Part shown: positions 43,506-52,381 of the stretch, piece after piece
Position numbering within the stretch: the stretch's first letter is position 1
Layout: each line of letters opens with the position of its first letter
Source of the DNA: Jidongwangia harbinensis
GTDB lineage: Bacteria > Actinomycetota > Actinomycetes > Mycobacteriales > Micromonosporaceae
Direction: 5' to 3'
Length of the DNA: 64,000 nt
NCBI RefSeq assembly: GCF_020216025.1
Contig: NZ_JAIWNC010000017.1
Span: 62,001 to 126,000, forward strand
The notes under the pieces: model-generated
What the model saw: the letters and a program-made list of their open reading frames with translations, nothing else
The model's database searches: none
What the model was told of the DNA's origin: nothing
Translations under genes and position numbers: made by a program

Positions 43506-43820
43506 ATGGCTATCGAAGTTCGCGTTCCCACCATTCTGCGCAGCTACACCGGCGGTGCGAAGGTCGTCGAGGGTTCCGGCGACACGCTCTCCGGCCTGAT
43601 CGACGACCTGGACGCCAAGCACAACGGGCTCAAGGGCCGGCTCATCACGCCGGAGGGTGGGCTGCACCGCTTCGTCAACATCTACCTCAACGACGAGGAC
43701 GTGCGCTTCCTCGGCGCGCTGGACGCCAAGGTCGCCGACGGTGACTCGATCACCATCCTGCCGGCCGTGGCCGGTGGCGCGCTCGGCTTCGCCGCCGCGG
43801 CGGCGCTGCTCGGTCGCTGA
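43506..43820 (+). CDS. cysO: CysO sulfur-carrier protein with 13-residue C-terminal extension
   Basis: 104 aa ubiquitin-like (ThiS/MoaD fold) sulfur carrier for cysteine synthesis. Core motifs are 'VPTILRSYTGG', 'HRFVNIYLNDEDVRFL' and 'DSITILPAVAGG'. In Mycobacterium CysO ends at the diglycine, which is thiocarboxylated. Here GG is at residues 90-91 and the frame continues ALGFAAAAALLGR. The tail would have to be removed before activation, and the adjacent JAMM protease is the natural candidate. RBS AGGAG precedes the ATG. cysM starts 11 bp after the stop. Confidence 0.9.
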   Translation: MAIEVRVPTILRSYTGGAKVVEGSGDTLSGLIDDLDAKHNGLKGRLITPEGGLHRFVNIYLNDEDVRFLGALDAKVADGDSITILPAVAGGALGFAAAAALLGR

Positions 43821-43831
43821 GGCGCGCCGCC

Positions 43832-44797
43832 ATGGCGCGCTACGAGAGCCTGCTGGACGCGTGCGGGGGCACGCCGCTGGTCGGCCTGCCCCGCCTCTCG
43901 CCGACGGTGCCCGACGGGGCACCGCCGGTGCGCCTCTGGGCAAAGCTGGAGGACCGCAACCCGACCGGCAGCATCAAGGACCGCCCGGCGCTCTTCATGG
44001 TCCGCGAGGCCGAGGAGGCCGGGCGGCTGCGCCCGGGTGACACCATTCTGGAGCCGACCAGCGGCAACACCGGCATCTCCCTGGCCATGGTGGCCAAGCT
44101 GCGCGGCTACCGGCTGGTCTGCGTGATGCCGGAGAACGTCAGCTCGGAGCGGGTCCAACTGCTCCGGATGTACGGCGCGGAGATCATCTTCTCGCCCGCC
44201 GCGGGCGGCTCCAACCAGGCCGTGGCGACCGCCAAGGAGATCGCCGCCGAGCATCCCGACTGGAAGATGCTCTTCCAGTACGGCAACGCGGCGAACGCCC
44301 GGGCGCACTACGAGACCACCGGCCCCGAGCTGCTGCACGACCTGCCCACGATCACCCACTTCGTGGCCGGCCTGGGCACCACCGGCACGCTCATGGGCAC
44401 CGGCCGCTACCTGCGGGAGAAGGTCGACGGCATCCAGATCGTCGCGGCCGAGCCGAGGTACGGCGAACTGGTGTACGGGCTGCGCAACATCGACGAGGGC
44501 TACGTCCCCGAGCTGTACGACGCGTCCGTGCTGACCCGGCGCTTCTCGGTGGGCACCCGGGACGCCGTGCTGCGGACCAGGCAGTTGGTCGACGTGGAGG
44601 GCATCTTCGCCGGCTTCTCCACCGGCGCCATCCTGCACGCGGCGCTGGCCGTGGCGCACGAGGCGGTCAAGGCCGGGCGCCGCGCCGACGTGGCGTTCGT
44701 GGTCTGCGACGGCGGCTGGAAATACCTGTCCACCGGCGCGTACGGCGGCACCCTGGCCGAGGCCGAGGACGCCCTCGACGGCCAGCTCTGGGCCTAG
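43832..44797 (+). CDS. cysM: CysO-dependent cysteine synthase (O-phosphoserine sulfhydrylase)
   Basis: 321 aa PLP enzyme joining sulfide carried on CysO to O-phosphoserine. The PLP lysine is in 'NPTGSIKDRPAL'; the substrate loop is 'PTSGNTGISLAM'; the phosphate-binding glycines are in 'GLGTTGTLMGTG'. The Arg of 'GLRNIDEGYVPELYD', which gives phosphoserine preference in the mycobacterial enzyme, is kept. With mec and cysO it completes an O-acetylserine-independent cysteine route, thought useful under oxidative stress. Confidence 0.95.
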   Translation: MARYESLLDACGGTPLVGLPRLSPTVPDGAPPVRLWAKLEDRNPTGSIKDRPALFMVREAEEAGRLRPGDTILEPTSGNTGISLAMVAKLRGYRLVCVMPENVSSERVQLLRMYGAEIIFSPAAGGSNQAVATAKEIAAEHPDWKMLFQYGNAANARAHYETTGPELLHDLPTITHFVAGLGTTGTLMGTGRYLREKVDGIQIVAAEPRYGELVYGLRNIDEGYVPELYDASVLTRRFSVGTRDAVLRTRQLVDVEGIFAGFSTGAILHAALAVAHEAVKAGRRADVAFVVCDGGWKYLSTGAYGGTLAEAEDALDGQLWA

Positions 44798-44798
44798 G

Positions 44799-45176
44799 TC
44801 AGTAGGCCACCGCGAGGAAGACATCGCCGGTGACCGGTGCCGCGGCGGCGCCCAGCAGCAGCCACGGCAACCGGCGCCGGTGGATGGACAGCACCGCGCC
44901 GACCACCAGCCCCACGCTGAGCAGGCCGGCGGCGGCCAGCGTGGGCACGTACCAGCCGGGTACGCCGCCGCCGATCACCGAGACCAGGCCGCGGATGCCC
45001 ACGCCGACGCCGATCAGCCCCAGCGCGGACGCGTACAAGGTCATGATCAGCAGGCGCCGGGTACGCGGTGCCGGGTCGCCGGCCGCCGGGAAGCGGAACA
45101 GCACGTCGCCCTCGTCGGAGTCGGTACTCCACCCGAACGGCAGCACGTCGCTTGCCGATTCCACCTCGGTCGTCAC
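44799..45176 (-). CDS. Small membrane protein, three hydrophobic segments
   Basis: 125 aa, no family recognised. The N-terminal ~40 residues are polar and acidic (ESASDVLPFGWSTDSDEGD). Three hydrophobic segments follow ('LLIMTLYASALGLIGVGV', 'WYVPTLAAAGLLSVGLVV', 'LPWLLLGAAAAPVTGDVF'). GTG at 45176 has GGAGG upstream; a longer frame to 45314 is possible but less likely. Convergent with cysM, one base between the stops. Confidence 0.7.
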   Translation of the reverse strand: MTTEVESASDVLPFGWSTDSDEGDVLFRFPAAGDPAPRTRRLLIMTLYASALGLIGVGVGIRGLVSVIGGGVPGWYVPTLAAAGLLSVGLVVGAVLSIHRRRLPWLLLGAAAAPVTGDVFLAVAY

Positions 45177-45431
45177 TGCGCCTCCGAATTGCGATCGATA
45201 TCTCTTCACCGTGTGCAACGCAGATGGCTCACGAGGCGTAACGCGGTTGTCGATGAATCCGGTCACCATCGCTGTGACGTTCCTTGTCGATTTGGCGACA
45301 AATCCATCAGACATTTACTTCGCGTGCTGGTCCCGGCGTACGCTTCGGTCCGTGATTGACTGGTCTGCAGACTGCACCACGGGCCGGTCGGGCGGAGCGT
45401 GGACGACCGAGCGTGAGCCAGAGGGACCCGC

Positions 45432-46178
45432 ATGCGACTGACCGTTCTCGGCTGTGCCGGCAGTTTTCCCGGCCCCGAGGCGGCGTGTTCCGCGTACCTC
45501 GTGGAGGCCCAAGGATTCCGGCTCCTGATCGATTTCGGATCCGGATCACTGTCCGCTCTGCAGCGGTACGCCGACCTCGACGCCGTCGACGCGATCCTGC
45601 TCACCCATCTGCACTGCGATCACATGCTCGACGCCTGCACCTACGTGGTGGTGCGCCGGTACGCGCCGGACGGCCCCCGCCCGCCGCTGCCGGTGTACGC
45701 GCCGATGGGCGCCGCCGAACGGATCTCCGCCGCCTACAGTTCCGAGGCGGAACCGGTCGACGACGTGTACTCGTTCTACGGTCTGCAGCCCGGCACGTTC
45801 CCGATCGGCCCGTTCACGGTCACCGTGGACCGGGTCAACCATCCGATCGAGACGTACGGCGTCCGCGTCGAGCAGGGCGGCCGGGTCCTGGCGTACTCGT
45901 CGGACACCGCGCCCTGCGAGGCGCTGCTGCGACTCGCCCAGGGCGCCGACCTGTTCCTCTGCGAGGCCAGCTATCTGGACGGTGTGGAGAACCCGCCCGG
46001 CCTGCACCTCACCGGCGGGGAGGCGGGCGAGGCGGCCACCAAGGCCGATGTGGGCCGGCTCCTGTTGACCCACCTCGTTCCGGCCTGGGGAAGCGAGGCC
46101 TCTACTGTGGAGGCCGCGTCCGCCGCATACGCGGGACCGGTCGAAGTGGTCCGGCCCGGCTGCCGCTACGATCTCTGA
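45432..46178 (+). CDS. MBL-fold hydrolase (RNase Z/AHL-lactonase-like)
   Basis: 248 aa metallo-beta-lactamase fold. The zinc motif is 'LLTHLHCDHMLDACTY' (HxHxDH with Cys in place of one usual residue), then 'RVNHPIETYG', 'YSSDTAPCEALL' and 'LLLTHLVP'. In actinobacteria this protein regularly lies just before rph and rdgB, as here with a glycosyltransferase between, which hints at RNA or nucleotide metabolism. The exact substrate is unknown. Confidence 0.85.
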   Translation: MRLTVLGCAGSFPGPEAACSAYLVEAQGFRLLIDFGSGSLSALQRYADLDAVDAILLTHLHCDHMLDACTYVVVRRYAPDGPRPPLPVYAPMGAAERISAAYSSEAEPVDDVYSFYGLQPGTFPIGPFTVTVDRVNHPIETYGVRVEQGGRVLAYSSDTAPCEALLRLAQGADLFLCEASYLDGVENPPGLHLTGGEAGEAATKADVGRLLLTHLVPAWGSEASTVEAASAAYAGPVEVVRPGCRYDL

Positions 46179-46212
46179 GCCCTGCGAGCCTTCCCCGTTT
46201 GGAGTGCACTGC

Positions 46213-47496
46213 ATGCGCATCGTCCGGCTGGCCAACTTCGTCTCGGCCCGTTCCGGTGGTCTCCGTACCGCACTGCGCAACCTCGGTGAGGGCTACCAGC
46301 GAGCCGGCCACGACGCCGTCCTGATCATCCCGGGCCGGCACCACTCCGACGAGACGACCGCGCAGGGCCGGGTCATCACGCTGCCCGGCACGACGCTGCC
46401 GCGTACCGGTGGCCAGCGGGTCCTGGCCGGCCGCCGCGAGCTGACCCGCCTGCTGGACTCGCTGGAACCCGACCGGATCGAGGTCTCCGACCGGGCCACC
46501 CTGCGCTGGACCGGTCGCTGGGCGCGGGACCGCGGGGTCGGCTCGATGATGGTGTCGCACGAGAGCCTGGGCGGCCTGCTCGGCGTCTGGGGCATGCCGG
46601 CCCGGGACGCGCTCGCCGACCGGCTCAACCGCCAGACCGCCCAGATGTACGACCAGATCGTCTGCACCACCGCGTTCGCCGCCGCCGAGTTCCGCCGCCT
46701 GGGCGTACCCAACCTGGTCGAGGTCCCGCTCGGGGTCGACCTGGAGACGTTCCACCCGCGCGCCGCCGACCCGGCGGTCCGGGCCCGGTACGCCCGCCCC
46801 GACGAACTGCTGATCGTGTACTGCAGCCGGCTGTCCGCCGACAAGCGCCCCGAACTGGCCGTGGACACCGTCGCCGCCCTCCGCGGCAACAAGGCGCCCG
46901 CGGTGCTCGTGGTGGCCGGGGACGGCTCCCGCCGCGCCGCGCTCGCCTACCGCTCCGCCCGGCTGCCGGTACGGTTCGCCGGCCACATCGCCGACCGGGA
47001 GGCCGTGGCGGCGCTGATGGCCAGCGCCGACGTGCTGGTCGCGCCGGGCCCGGTGGAGACGTTCGGGCTGGCCGCGCTGGAGGCACTGGCCTGCGGCACC
47101 CCGGTGGTGGTCAACCAGGCCAGCGCGCTGCCCGAGGTGATCGGCGCCGCCGGCGTGGCCATGCCCGGCACCCCGGAGGGCTTCGCCGAGGGCGTACGCC
47201 GGCTGATGGACCGCCCCGAGGCCGACCGCCGTGCCGCCGCCCGTGCCCGCGCCGAGCTGTTCGGCTGGCCGCAGGCCGTGGCCGGTTTCCTGCGGGCCCA
47301 CCGCGCCGACCGGCCGGCCACCGCGGTGGTACGCCAACCGCGCCCCACCGGCGCGCCGAACTCCGTCACCGGCCCGGACCGCCGGACCGCCCCGCTGCGC
47401 CCCGCGGTGCCGGTCGGCGCGCTGTCCGGCAGCTGGACGGCACACACCGCCGGCACTACCGGGGCGGACGACACCGGCACTCCCCGTTACGCATAA
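46213..47496 (+). CDS. GT4-family glycosyltransferase
   Basis: 427 aa retaining glycosyltransferase of GT-B fold. The acceptor domain begins 'MRIVRLANFVSARSGGLRTALRNLGEGY'. The donor-site motifs are 'VYCSRLSADKRPELAVDTVA' and 'LVAPGPVETFGLAALEALACGTPVV' with the EX7E glutamates. Similar to PimB/MgtA-like mannosyl- or glucosyltransferases. The C-terminal ~65 residues are Pro/Thr/Arg-rich and disordered. ATG at 46213 with GGAG upstream. It lies within a run that includes rph and rdgB. Confidence 0.87.
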   Translation: MRIVRLANFVSARSGGLRTALRNLGEGYQRAGHDAVLIIPGRHHSDETTAQGRVITLPGTTLPRTGGQRVLAGRRELTRLLDSLEPDRIEVSDRATLRWTGRWARDRGVGSMMVSHESLGGLLGVWGMPARDALADRLNRQTAQMYDQIVCTTAFAAAEFRRLGVPNLVEVPLGVDLETFHPRAADPAVRARYARPDELLIVYCSRLSADKRPELAVDTVAALRGNKAPAVLVVAGDGSRRAALAYRSARLPVRFAGHIADREAVAALMASADVLVAPGPVETFGLAALEALACGTPVVVNQASALPEVIGAAGVAMPGTPEGFAEGVRRLMDRPEADRRAAARARAELFGWPQAVAGFLRAHRADRPATAVVRQPRPTGAPNSVTGPDRRTAPLRPAVPVGALSGSWTAHTAGTTGADDTGTPRYA

Positions 47497-47506
47497 GGTG
47501 GCTCGC

Positions 47507-48235
47507 ATGGCACGTCCCGACGGCCGCGAAGCCGGCCAACTGCGCCCCGTCACGTTGACCCGCCGGTGGAGCATCCACCCCGAGGGGTCGGTGCTCGTCG
47601 AGTTCGGCGACACCCGGGTGCTCTGCACCGCCAGCGTCACGGAGGGCGTCCCGCGCTGGCGCAAGGGCTCCGGCCTGGGCTGGGTGACCGCGGAGTACGC
47701 GATGCTCCCGCGCGCCACCAACACCCGCGGCGACCGGGAAAGCGTCAAGGGCAAGGTCGGCGGGCGTACCCAGGAGATCTCCCGCCTGATCGGGCGCAGC
47801 CTGCGCGCCGCCATCGACCTGAAGGCGCTCGGCGAGAACTCGATCGTGCTGGACTGCGACGTGCTGCAGGCCGACGGCGGCACCCGCACGGCCGCGATCA
47901 CCGGCGCCTACGTCGCCCTGCACGACGCCGTGTCGTGGCTGGCCGACCGCAAGTCCCTGGCCGGCAAGCCGGCCGCGGTGATGAGCCGCTCCATCCAGGC
48001 GGTCAGCGTCGGCATCGTCGACGGCGAGGCCCGACTCGACCTGATGTACGCCGAGGACGTGACCGCCGAGGTCGACATGAACGTGGTCTGCACCGGCGAC
48101 GGCGACTTCGTCGAGGTCCAGGGCACCGGCGAGGCGAACGTCTTCCGCCGCGACCAGCTCGACGCCCTGCTCGACCTGGGCGTCCAGGGCTGCGCCGACC
48201 TGGCGCTGGCCCAGCAGAAGGCGCTCACCTCATGA
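47507..48235 (+). CDS. rph: Ribonuclease PH
   Basis: 242 aa phosphorolytic 3'-5' exoribonuclease that trims tRNA 3' ends; forms a hexameric ring. Signature motifs are 'EFGDTRVLCTASV', 'WVTAEYAMLPRATNTRGDRE', 'GRTQEISRLIGRSLRA' and 'DCDVLQADGGTRTAAITGA' with the phosphate-binding and catalytic residues. The stop overlaps the rdgB start (ATGA), the usual actinobacterial coupling. Confidence 0.96.
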   Translation: MARPDGREAGQLRPVTLTRRWSIHPEGSVLVEFGDTRVLCTASVTEGVPRWRKGSGLGWVTAEYAMLPRATNTRGDRESVKGKVGGRTQEISRLIGRSLRAAIDLKALGENSIVLDCDVLQADGGTRTAAITGAYVALHDAVSWLADRKSLAGKPAAVMSRSIQAVSVGIVDGEARLDLMYAEDVTAEVDMNVVCTGDGDFVEVQGTGEANVFRRDQLDALLDLGVQGCADLALAQQKALTS

Positions 48236-48846
48236 CCGCCAAGCTCCTGCTGGCCACCGCCAACCGGAAGAAGCTGACCGAGCTGCAGCGCATCCTGGAC
48301 GCCGCACTGGGCACCGGCCGGGTCCAGCTGGCCGGCCTGGACGACTTCCCCGGCTACCCCGACGTCCCCGAGACCGGGCTGACCTTCGGCGAAAATGCGC
48401 TGATCAAGGCCCGCGAGGGCGCCACCCGCACCGGCCTGCCCACGGTCGCCGACGACTCCGGCCTGGCCGTCGACGCCCTGAACGGCATGCCCGGCGTGTT
48501 CAGCGCCCGCTGGTCCGGCGGACACGGCGACGACCAGGCCAACCTCGACCTGGTGCTGGCGCAGATCTCCGACGTGGGCGAGGACCACCGCGGCGGCGCC
48601 TTCGTGTGCGCGGCCGCCCTGGTGCTGCCGAACGGCCGCGAACACCTCGTCGAGGGCCGCCAGACCGGCCGCATCCTGCGCGCCCGCCGCGGCACCGGCG
48701 GTTTCGGCTACGACCCGATCTTCGTGGGCGACGGCCAGGACCGCACCAACGCGGAACTGTCCCCGGCCGAGAAGGACGCGATCAGCCACCGTGGCCAGGC
48801 ACTCCGCAAGCTGGCCAAGGTCATCGCCCGCGAACTGCCCCGCTGA
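48232..48846 (+). CDS. rdgB: RdgB/HAM1 non-canonical purine NTP pyrophosphatase
   Basis: 204 aa house-cleaning enzyme hydrolysing dITP, XTP and related nucleotides. Motifs are 'LLATANRKKLTELQRIL', 'TFGENALIKAR', 'VADDSGLAVDALNGMPGVFSARW', 'GTGGFGYDPIF' and 'ISHRGQALRKL'. Overlaps rph by four bases. Followed at once by a 27-bp tandem repeat instead of a clear terminator. Confidence 0.95.
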   Translation: MTAKLLLATANRKKLTELQRILDAALGTGRVQLAGLDDFPGYPDVPETGLTFGENALIKAREGATRTGLPTVADDSGLAVDALNGMPGVFSARWSGGHGDDQANLDLVLAQISDVGEDHRGGAFVCAAALVLPNGREHLVEGRQTGRILRARRGTGGFGYDPIFVGDGQDRTNAELSPAEKDAISHRGQALRKLAKVIARELPR

Positions 48847-48888
48847 GACCGCTCCCGCCACATCGCGCCGCACCCGCCCCGTCGGCCC

Positions 48889-48965
48889 GGGCGGAGCGCC
48901 TCCTGTCTCGCCTGGGGGCGGAGCGCCTCCTGTCTCGCCTGGGGGCGGAGCGCCTCCTGTCTCGG
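48889..48965 (+). repeat. 27-bp tandem repeat after rdgB
   Basis: Two perfect units (48889-48915, 48916-48942) and a third of about 23 bp, all beginning GGGCGGAGCGCCTCCTGTCT. Within each unit GGAGCGCCTCC is a small internal hairpin candidate. Confidence 0.9.
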
Positions 48966-49362
48966 CGCTTGCAGGCGCACTGGCGCCGGTACCAGGGGCC
49001 ACACCTTCTTCGTAGACGGGCGGAATGCGGCTTTTCCATTACGCCGCCAGCGCCACGCCCGGGCAGGCTGGGGCGGCTTGTGGGGAGGTGTGGTGCGCTG
49101 GGTGCCGTAGATCCGCACGCCTCAGTGGGCAGGGCGGCTCGTGGGGAGCCGAGGTGCCGACCGCGCCGCAAGTTCACACGCCCGCACGCCTGGAGGCGCG
49201 CCCGAGGCAGACTGCACGATGTCGTTGAGTTAGGGCGCTGGGCCGCAGGTGCGGCGATTGCCGGTTATCTGAGCACTGTGGTGAGTGAATCGGAGGCCCG
49301 GTGCCCGCTTTCCACGGCGGTGACTTGCCCGTTAACAGTTGGTTTACCCCCCCGGAGTGCTA

Positions 49363-49452
49363 CAGATCTTGGAGCCGAAGACGAATCTTGGAGGCGGGCG
49401 GCCCCCAGGAGGGCAGTTTCGCGCCAAGATTCGACGAGTGCTCCAAGATCTG
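49363..49452. repeat. AGATCTTGG-type nested inverted repeat
   Basis: The outer arms CAGATCTTGGAGC (49363-49375) and GCTCCAAGATCTG (49440-49452) are perfect. The inner arms CGAATCTTGG (49382-49391) and CCAAGATTCG (49424-49433) are also perfect. The two-level stem can form on either strand. Related in sequence to the block at 22440-22569. Confidence 0.85.
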
Positions 49453-49637
49453 CCGGGAGTAGCCGCGGTGCGCGCCGGGATAGTCGGGAATGCCCAGCCT
49501 CGACGACCGTCGTGCCCGCTGCTGAGGGCGGCTAGAAGGGCGGGATAGCAAACGCTCGGCGGGCGCGGCGTCGAGGAAGTGGAACGTGGTGCCCTCCGCC
49601 TCGGCGCCCGACCGCAGGCACTGCCGCCGCCCTCCGT

Positions 49638-49672
49638 CTGGTGTGCAGGGGAGCGCTCCACCGGCACACCAG
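49638..49672 (-). terminator. GGAGCGCTCC palindrome, likely hut operon terminator (copy B)
   Basis: Near-perfect palindrome centred on GGAGCGCTCC with outer arms CTGGTGTGC / GCACACCAG, lying 20-54 bp past the hutH stop. Stem of about 17 bp with one unpaired base. Belongs to the same family as 22690-22716 and 54829-54860. Confidence 0.6.
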
Positions 49673-49691
49673 CGCGGTCACCCCGACGTCG

Positions 49692-51227
49692 TCACTGGAG
49701 GGTGCCGATGCGGCGCTCGATGTCGGCGCGCAACGCCCGGTCCCGGACCACCGTGCGTGCCTGCTCCAGCACCGGCGCCAGGAACACGTCCGGCCCGGGC
49801 ACCCCGGCGACCCCCGCCATCGCCGCCACCGCCGCCTGCCCGGCCGGGGACGGCGTGAGCGGCGCCCGCAGTTGCAGGCCGCGTACCGCACTCAGCAGCT
49901 CCACCGCCAGCAGGCTGGTCAGGTTGTCCAGCACCGTGCGCAGCTTCTTGGCCGCGGCCCAGCCCATCGACACGTGGTCTTCCTGCATGCCGCTGGTGGG
50001 CAGCGAGTCGACCGACGCGGGGGACGCCAGCCGCCGGTTCTCCGCGACGATGCCGGCGGCGGTGTACTGGGCGATCATCAGCCCGGAGTTGACGCCGGCG
50101 TCGGGGGAGAGGAACGGCGGGAGGTCGCGGTTGCGGGTGACGTCGAGCAGGCGGTCCACCCGGCGTTCGGCGATCGCGCCCACCTCGGCGGCGGCGATGG
50201 CCAGGTAGTCGGCGGCGAAGCCGAGCGGCGCGCCGTGGAAGTTGCCGGTGGACTCGACCCGGCCGTCCGGCAGCACCACCGGATTGTCGACCACCGAGCG
50301 CAGTTCCCGGCCGGCCACGGTGGTGGCGAAGTCCAGGGTGTCCCGGGCCGCACCGGCCACCTGGGGGGCGCAGCGCATCGAGTACGCGTCCTGCACCGCG
50401 TGCGCCAGGTCGTCGCGGTGCGAGTCCATGATGGCCGAGTGCTGCAGCAGGCGGTGGATGTTCGCGGCGGACGCCGCCTGGCCGGGGTGCGGGCGGATCC
50501 GGTGCAGCTCCGGCAGGAACGGGCGCTCCGAGCCGAGCATGGCCTCGATGGCCAGCGCCGCGGTCACGTCCGCCATGGTGAACAGGTGACCGGCGTCCTC
50601 GACGGCCAGCAGCAGCATGCCGAGCATCCCGTCGGTGCCGTTGATCAGCGCCAGGCCCTCCTTGGCGGCCAGGTCCAGCGGGCTCAGGCCGGCCGCGTGC
50701 AGGGCCTCGGCGGCGGCCGTCCGGGCACCGTCCTTGCCGAGCACCCAGCCCTCGCCGAGCAGCACCAGCGCGCAGTGTGCCAGCGGGGCCAGGTCGCCGG
50801 ACGCGCCCAGCGAACCGTGCTCCGGCACCCACGGCGTGATGTCCGCGTTCAGCAGGTCGGCGATGCCCTGGGCGAGCACCGGGCGTACCCCGGAGTGGCC
50901 GAGCGCCAGCGAGCGCAGCCGCAGCAGCAGCATGGCCCGCACCACCTCGCGGGGCATCGGTGCGCCGATCCCGGCGGCGTGCGAGCGGATCAGCGCGTGC
51001 TGCAGTTCGGCCCGACGCTCCGGGGCGATGGACGTGTTGGCGAGCGCGCCGAAGCCGGTGGACACGCCGTACACCGGGCGGCCGGAGGCCTCGATGGTGT
51101 CGACGATGGCGCGGCTGCGGGCCATCGCGGCCACGGTCGCCTCGGCGATCTCGACCCGGGCGGAGTGGCGGGCGACGGCGAGGACGTCGGCCGGGCTGAC
51201 GCCGGTGGGTTCCACGATGACGGTCAT
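49692..51227 (-). CDS. hutH: Histidine ammonia-lyase
   Basis: 511 aa, first step of histidine degradation (histidine to urocanate and ammonia). The MIO cofactor tripeptide Ala142-Ser143-Gly144 sits in 'GSLGASGDLAPLAH'. Other family marks are 'VYGVSTGFGALANT', 'KEGLALINGTDGMLG' and 'SGNFHG'-type 'ESTGNFHGAPLGF'. It is the last gene of the operon, overlapping hutI by four bases (ATGA). A palindromic hairpin follows. Confidence 0.96.
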   Translation of the reverse strand: MTVIVEPTGVSPADVLAVARHSARVEIAEATVAAMARSRAIVDTIEASGRPVYGVSTGFGALANTSIAPERRAELQHALIRSHAAGIGAPMPREVVRAMLLLRLRSLALGHSGVRPVLAQGIADLLNADITPWVPEHGSLGASGDLAPLAHCALVLLGEGWVLGKDGARTAAAEALHAAGLSPLDLAAKEGLALINGTDGMLGMLLLAVEDAGHLFTMADVTAALAIEAMLGSERPFLPELHRIRPHPGQAASAANIHRLLQHSAIMDSHRDDLAHAVQDAYSMRCAPQVAGAARDTLDFATTVAGRELRSVVDNPVVLPDGRVESTGNFHGAPLGFAADYLAIAAAEVGAIAERRVDRLLDVTRNRDLPPFLSPDAGVNSGLMIAQYTAAGIVAENRRLASPASVDSLPTSGMQEDHVSMGWAAAKKLRTVLDNLTSLLAVELLSAVRGLQLRAPLTPSPAGQAAVAAMAGVAGVPGPDVFLAPVLEQARTVVRDRALRADIERRIGTLQ

Positions 51228-52381
51228 AGCGGCGCTCCGTGGTGCAGAACGGTACGGACGAGAGGTACTCCGGGCCGGTAGGCCAGGTGCAGGTGGCTGG
51301 GTGCGTCCAGGACGATCAGGTCGGCCCGGGCGCCGGGGCGCAGCACGCCGACGTCGGTGCGGCGCAGCGCCCGCGCGCCGCCGGCGGTGGCCGCGTGCAC
51401 GGCCTCGGCGGGCGTCATCCGCATCTCGCGGACCGCGAGCGCGATGCAGAACGGCATCGATGACGTGTACGACGAACCGGGGTTGCAGTCGGTAGCCAGC
51501 GCGACCGTGGCACCGGCGTCGAGCAGCGCGCGGGCGTCCGGGTACGGCGAGCGGGTGGAGAACTCGGCACCGGGCAGCAACGTGGCGACCGTGTCCGAGC
51601 CGGCGAGCGCGTCGACGTCGGCGGCGGTGAGGTGGGTGCAGTGGTCGGCGCTGGCGGCGCCCAGCTCCACGGCGAGCCGTACCCCGGGACCGGCGGCCAG
51701 CTGGCTGGCGTGGATCCGCGGCTGCAGGCCCGCCGCCACCCCGGCGGCGAGGATCGTCCGGGCCTGGTCGCCGTCGAACGCGCCCCGTTCGCAGAACACG
51801 TCGATCCACTTCGCGTACGGCGCGGCGGCCCGCAGCATCGGGCCGGTGACCAGGTCGACGTACTCGACGGGGGTGTGTCCGGCGGGGACCACGTGTGCGC
51901 CCAGGAACGTGGTCTCCTCGGTCAGTTCGCGGGCCAGGCGCAGCATGCGGGCCTCGTCGGCGACGCTGAGGCCGTACCCACTCTTGATCTCGATGGTGGT
52001 GGTGCCCTGCCGCAGCGCCTCGGTGAGCAGGCGCCGCGCGGACCGGCGCAGGTCGTCGTCGCCGGCGGCGCGGGTGGCGGCGACCGTGGTGCGGATGCCG
52101 CCGCCGGTGTACGGCTCGCCGGCCATCCGGGCGGCGAACTCGGCGGCCCGGTCCCCGCCGAAGAGCAGGTGGGTGTGGCTGTCCACGAAGCCGGGCAGCA
52201 CCGCTGCGCCGCTCGCGTCGATGCGCCGGTCGGCGGCGGGTGCGGCGGCGCCCGGACCGACCCAGGCGACGCGGTCGCCGTCGGTGACCACGGCGGCGTC
52301 GGTGACGATGCCGAGCGGTCCGGTCCCGGCGGCCGGATCGTTGGTGACCAGCTCGCCGATGGCGTCGATCAGGAGGCTCAC
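51224..52381 (-). CDS. hutI: Imidazolonepropionase
   Basis: 385 aa metal-dependent amidohydrolase, third step (imidazolone propionate to N-formimino-L-glutamate). Metal ligands are in 'GFVDSHTHLLFGGDR', the later 'FLGAHVVP', 'DHCTHLT' and 'ALATDCNPGSSYTSSMPF'. GTG start at 52381 overlaps the hutF stop (GTGA) and the stop overlaps hutH. Confidence 0.95.
   Translation of the reverse strand: MSLLIDAIGELVTNDPAAGTGPLGIVTDAAVVTDGDRVAWVGPGAAAPAADRRIDASGAAVLPGFVDSHTHLLFGGDRAAEFAARMAGEPYTGGGIRTTVAATRAAGDDDLRRSARRLLTEALRQGTTTIEIKSGYGLSVADEARMLRLARELTEETTFLGAHVVPAGHTPVEYVDLVTGPMLRAAAPYAKWIDVFCERGAFDGDQARTILAAGVAAGLQPRIHASQLAAGPGVRLAVELGAASADHCTHLTAADVDALAGSDTVATLLPGAEFSTRSPYPDARALLDAGATVALATDCNPGSSYTSSMPFCIALAVREMRMTPAEAVHAATAGGARALRRTDVGVLRPGARADLIVLDAPSHLHLAYRPGVPLVRTVLHHGAPL

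Larger units (their letters stand above)
48847..49691. other. Gene-free 845-bp gap between rdgB and hutH
   Basis: No reading frame with family likeness or consistent coding bias on either strand. It contains a 27-bp tandem repeat, an AGATCTTGG-type nested hairpin and a GGAGCGCTCC palindrome (separate entries). The stretch 49020-49340 is lower in GC with no recognisable element. It separates two convergent transcription units. Confidence 0.7.

Noticed and set aside
48847..49691. Small proteins in the 845-bp gap after rdgB
   Set aside because: Several frames of 60-130 codons are open, but they consist of repeat and hairpin sequence, lack ribosome sites and show no recognisable domain.
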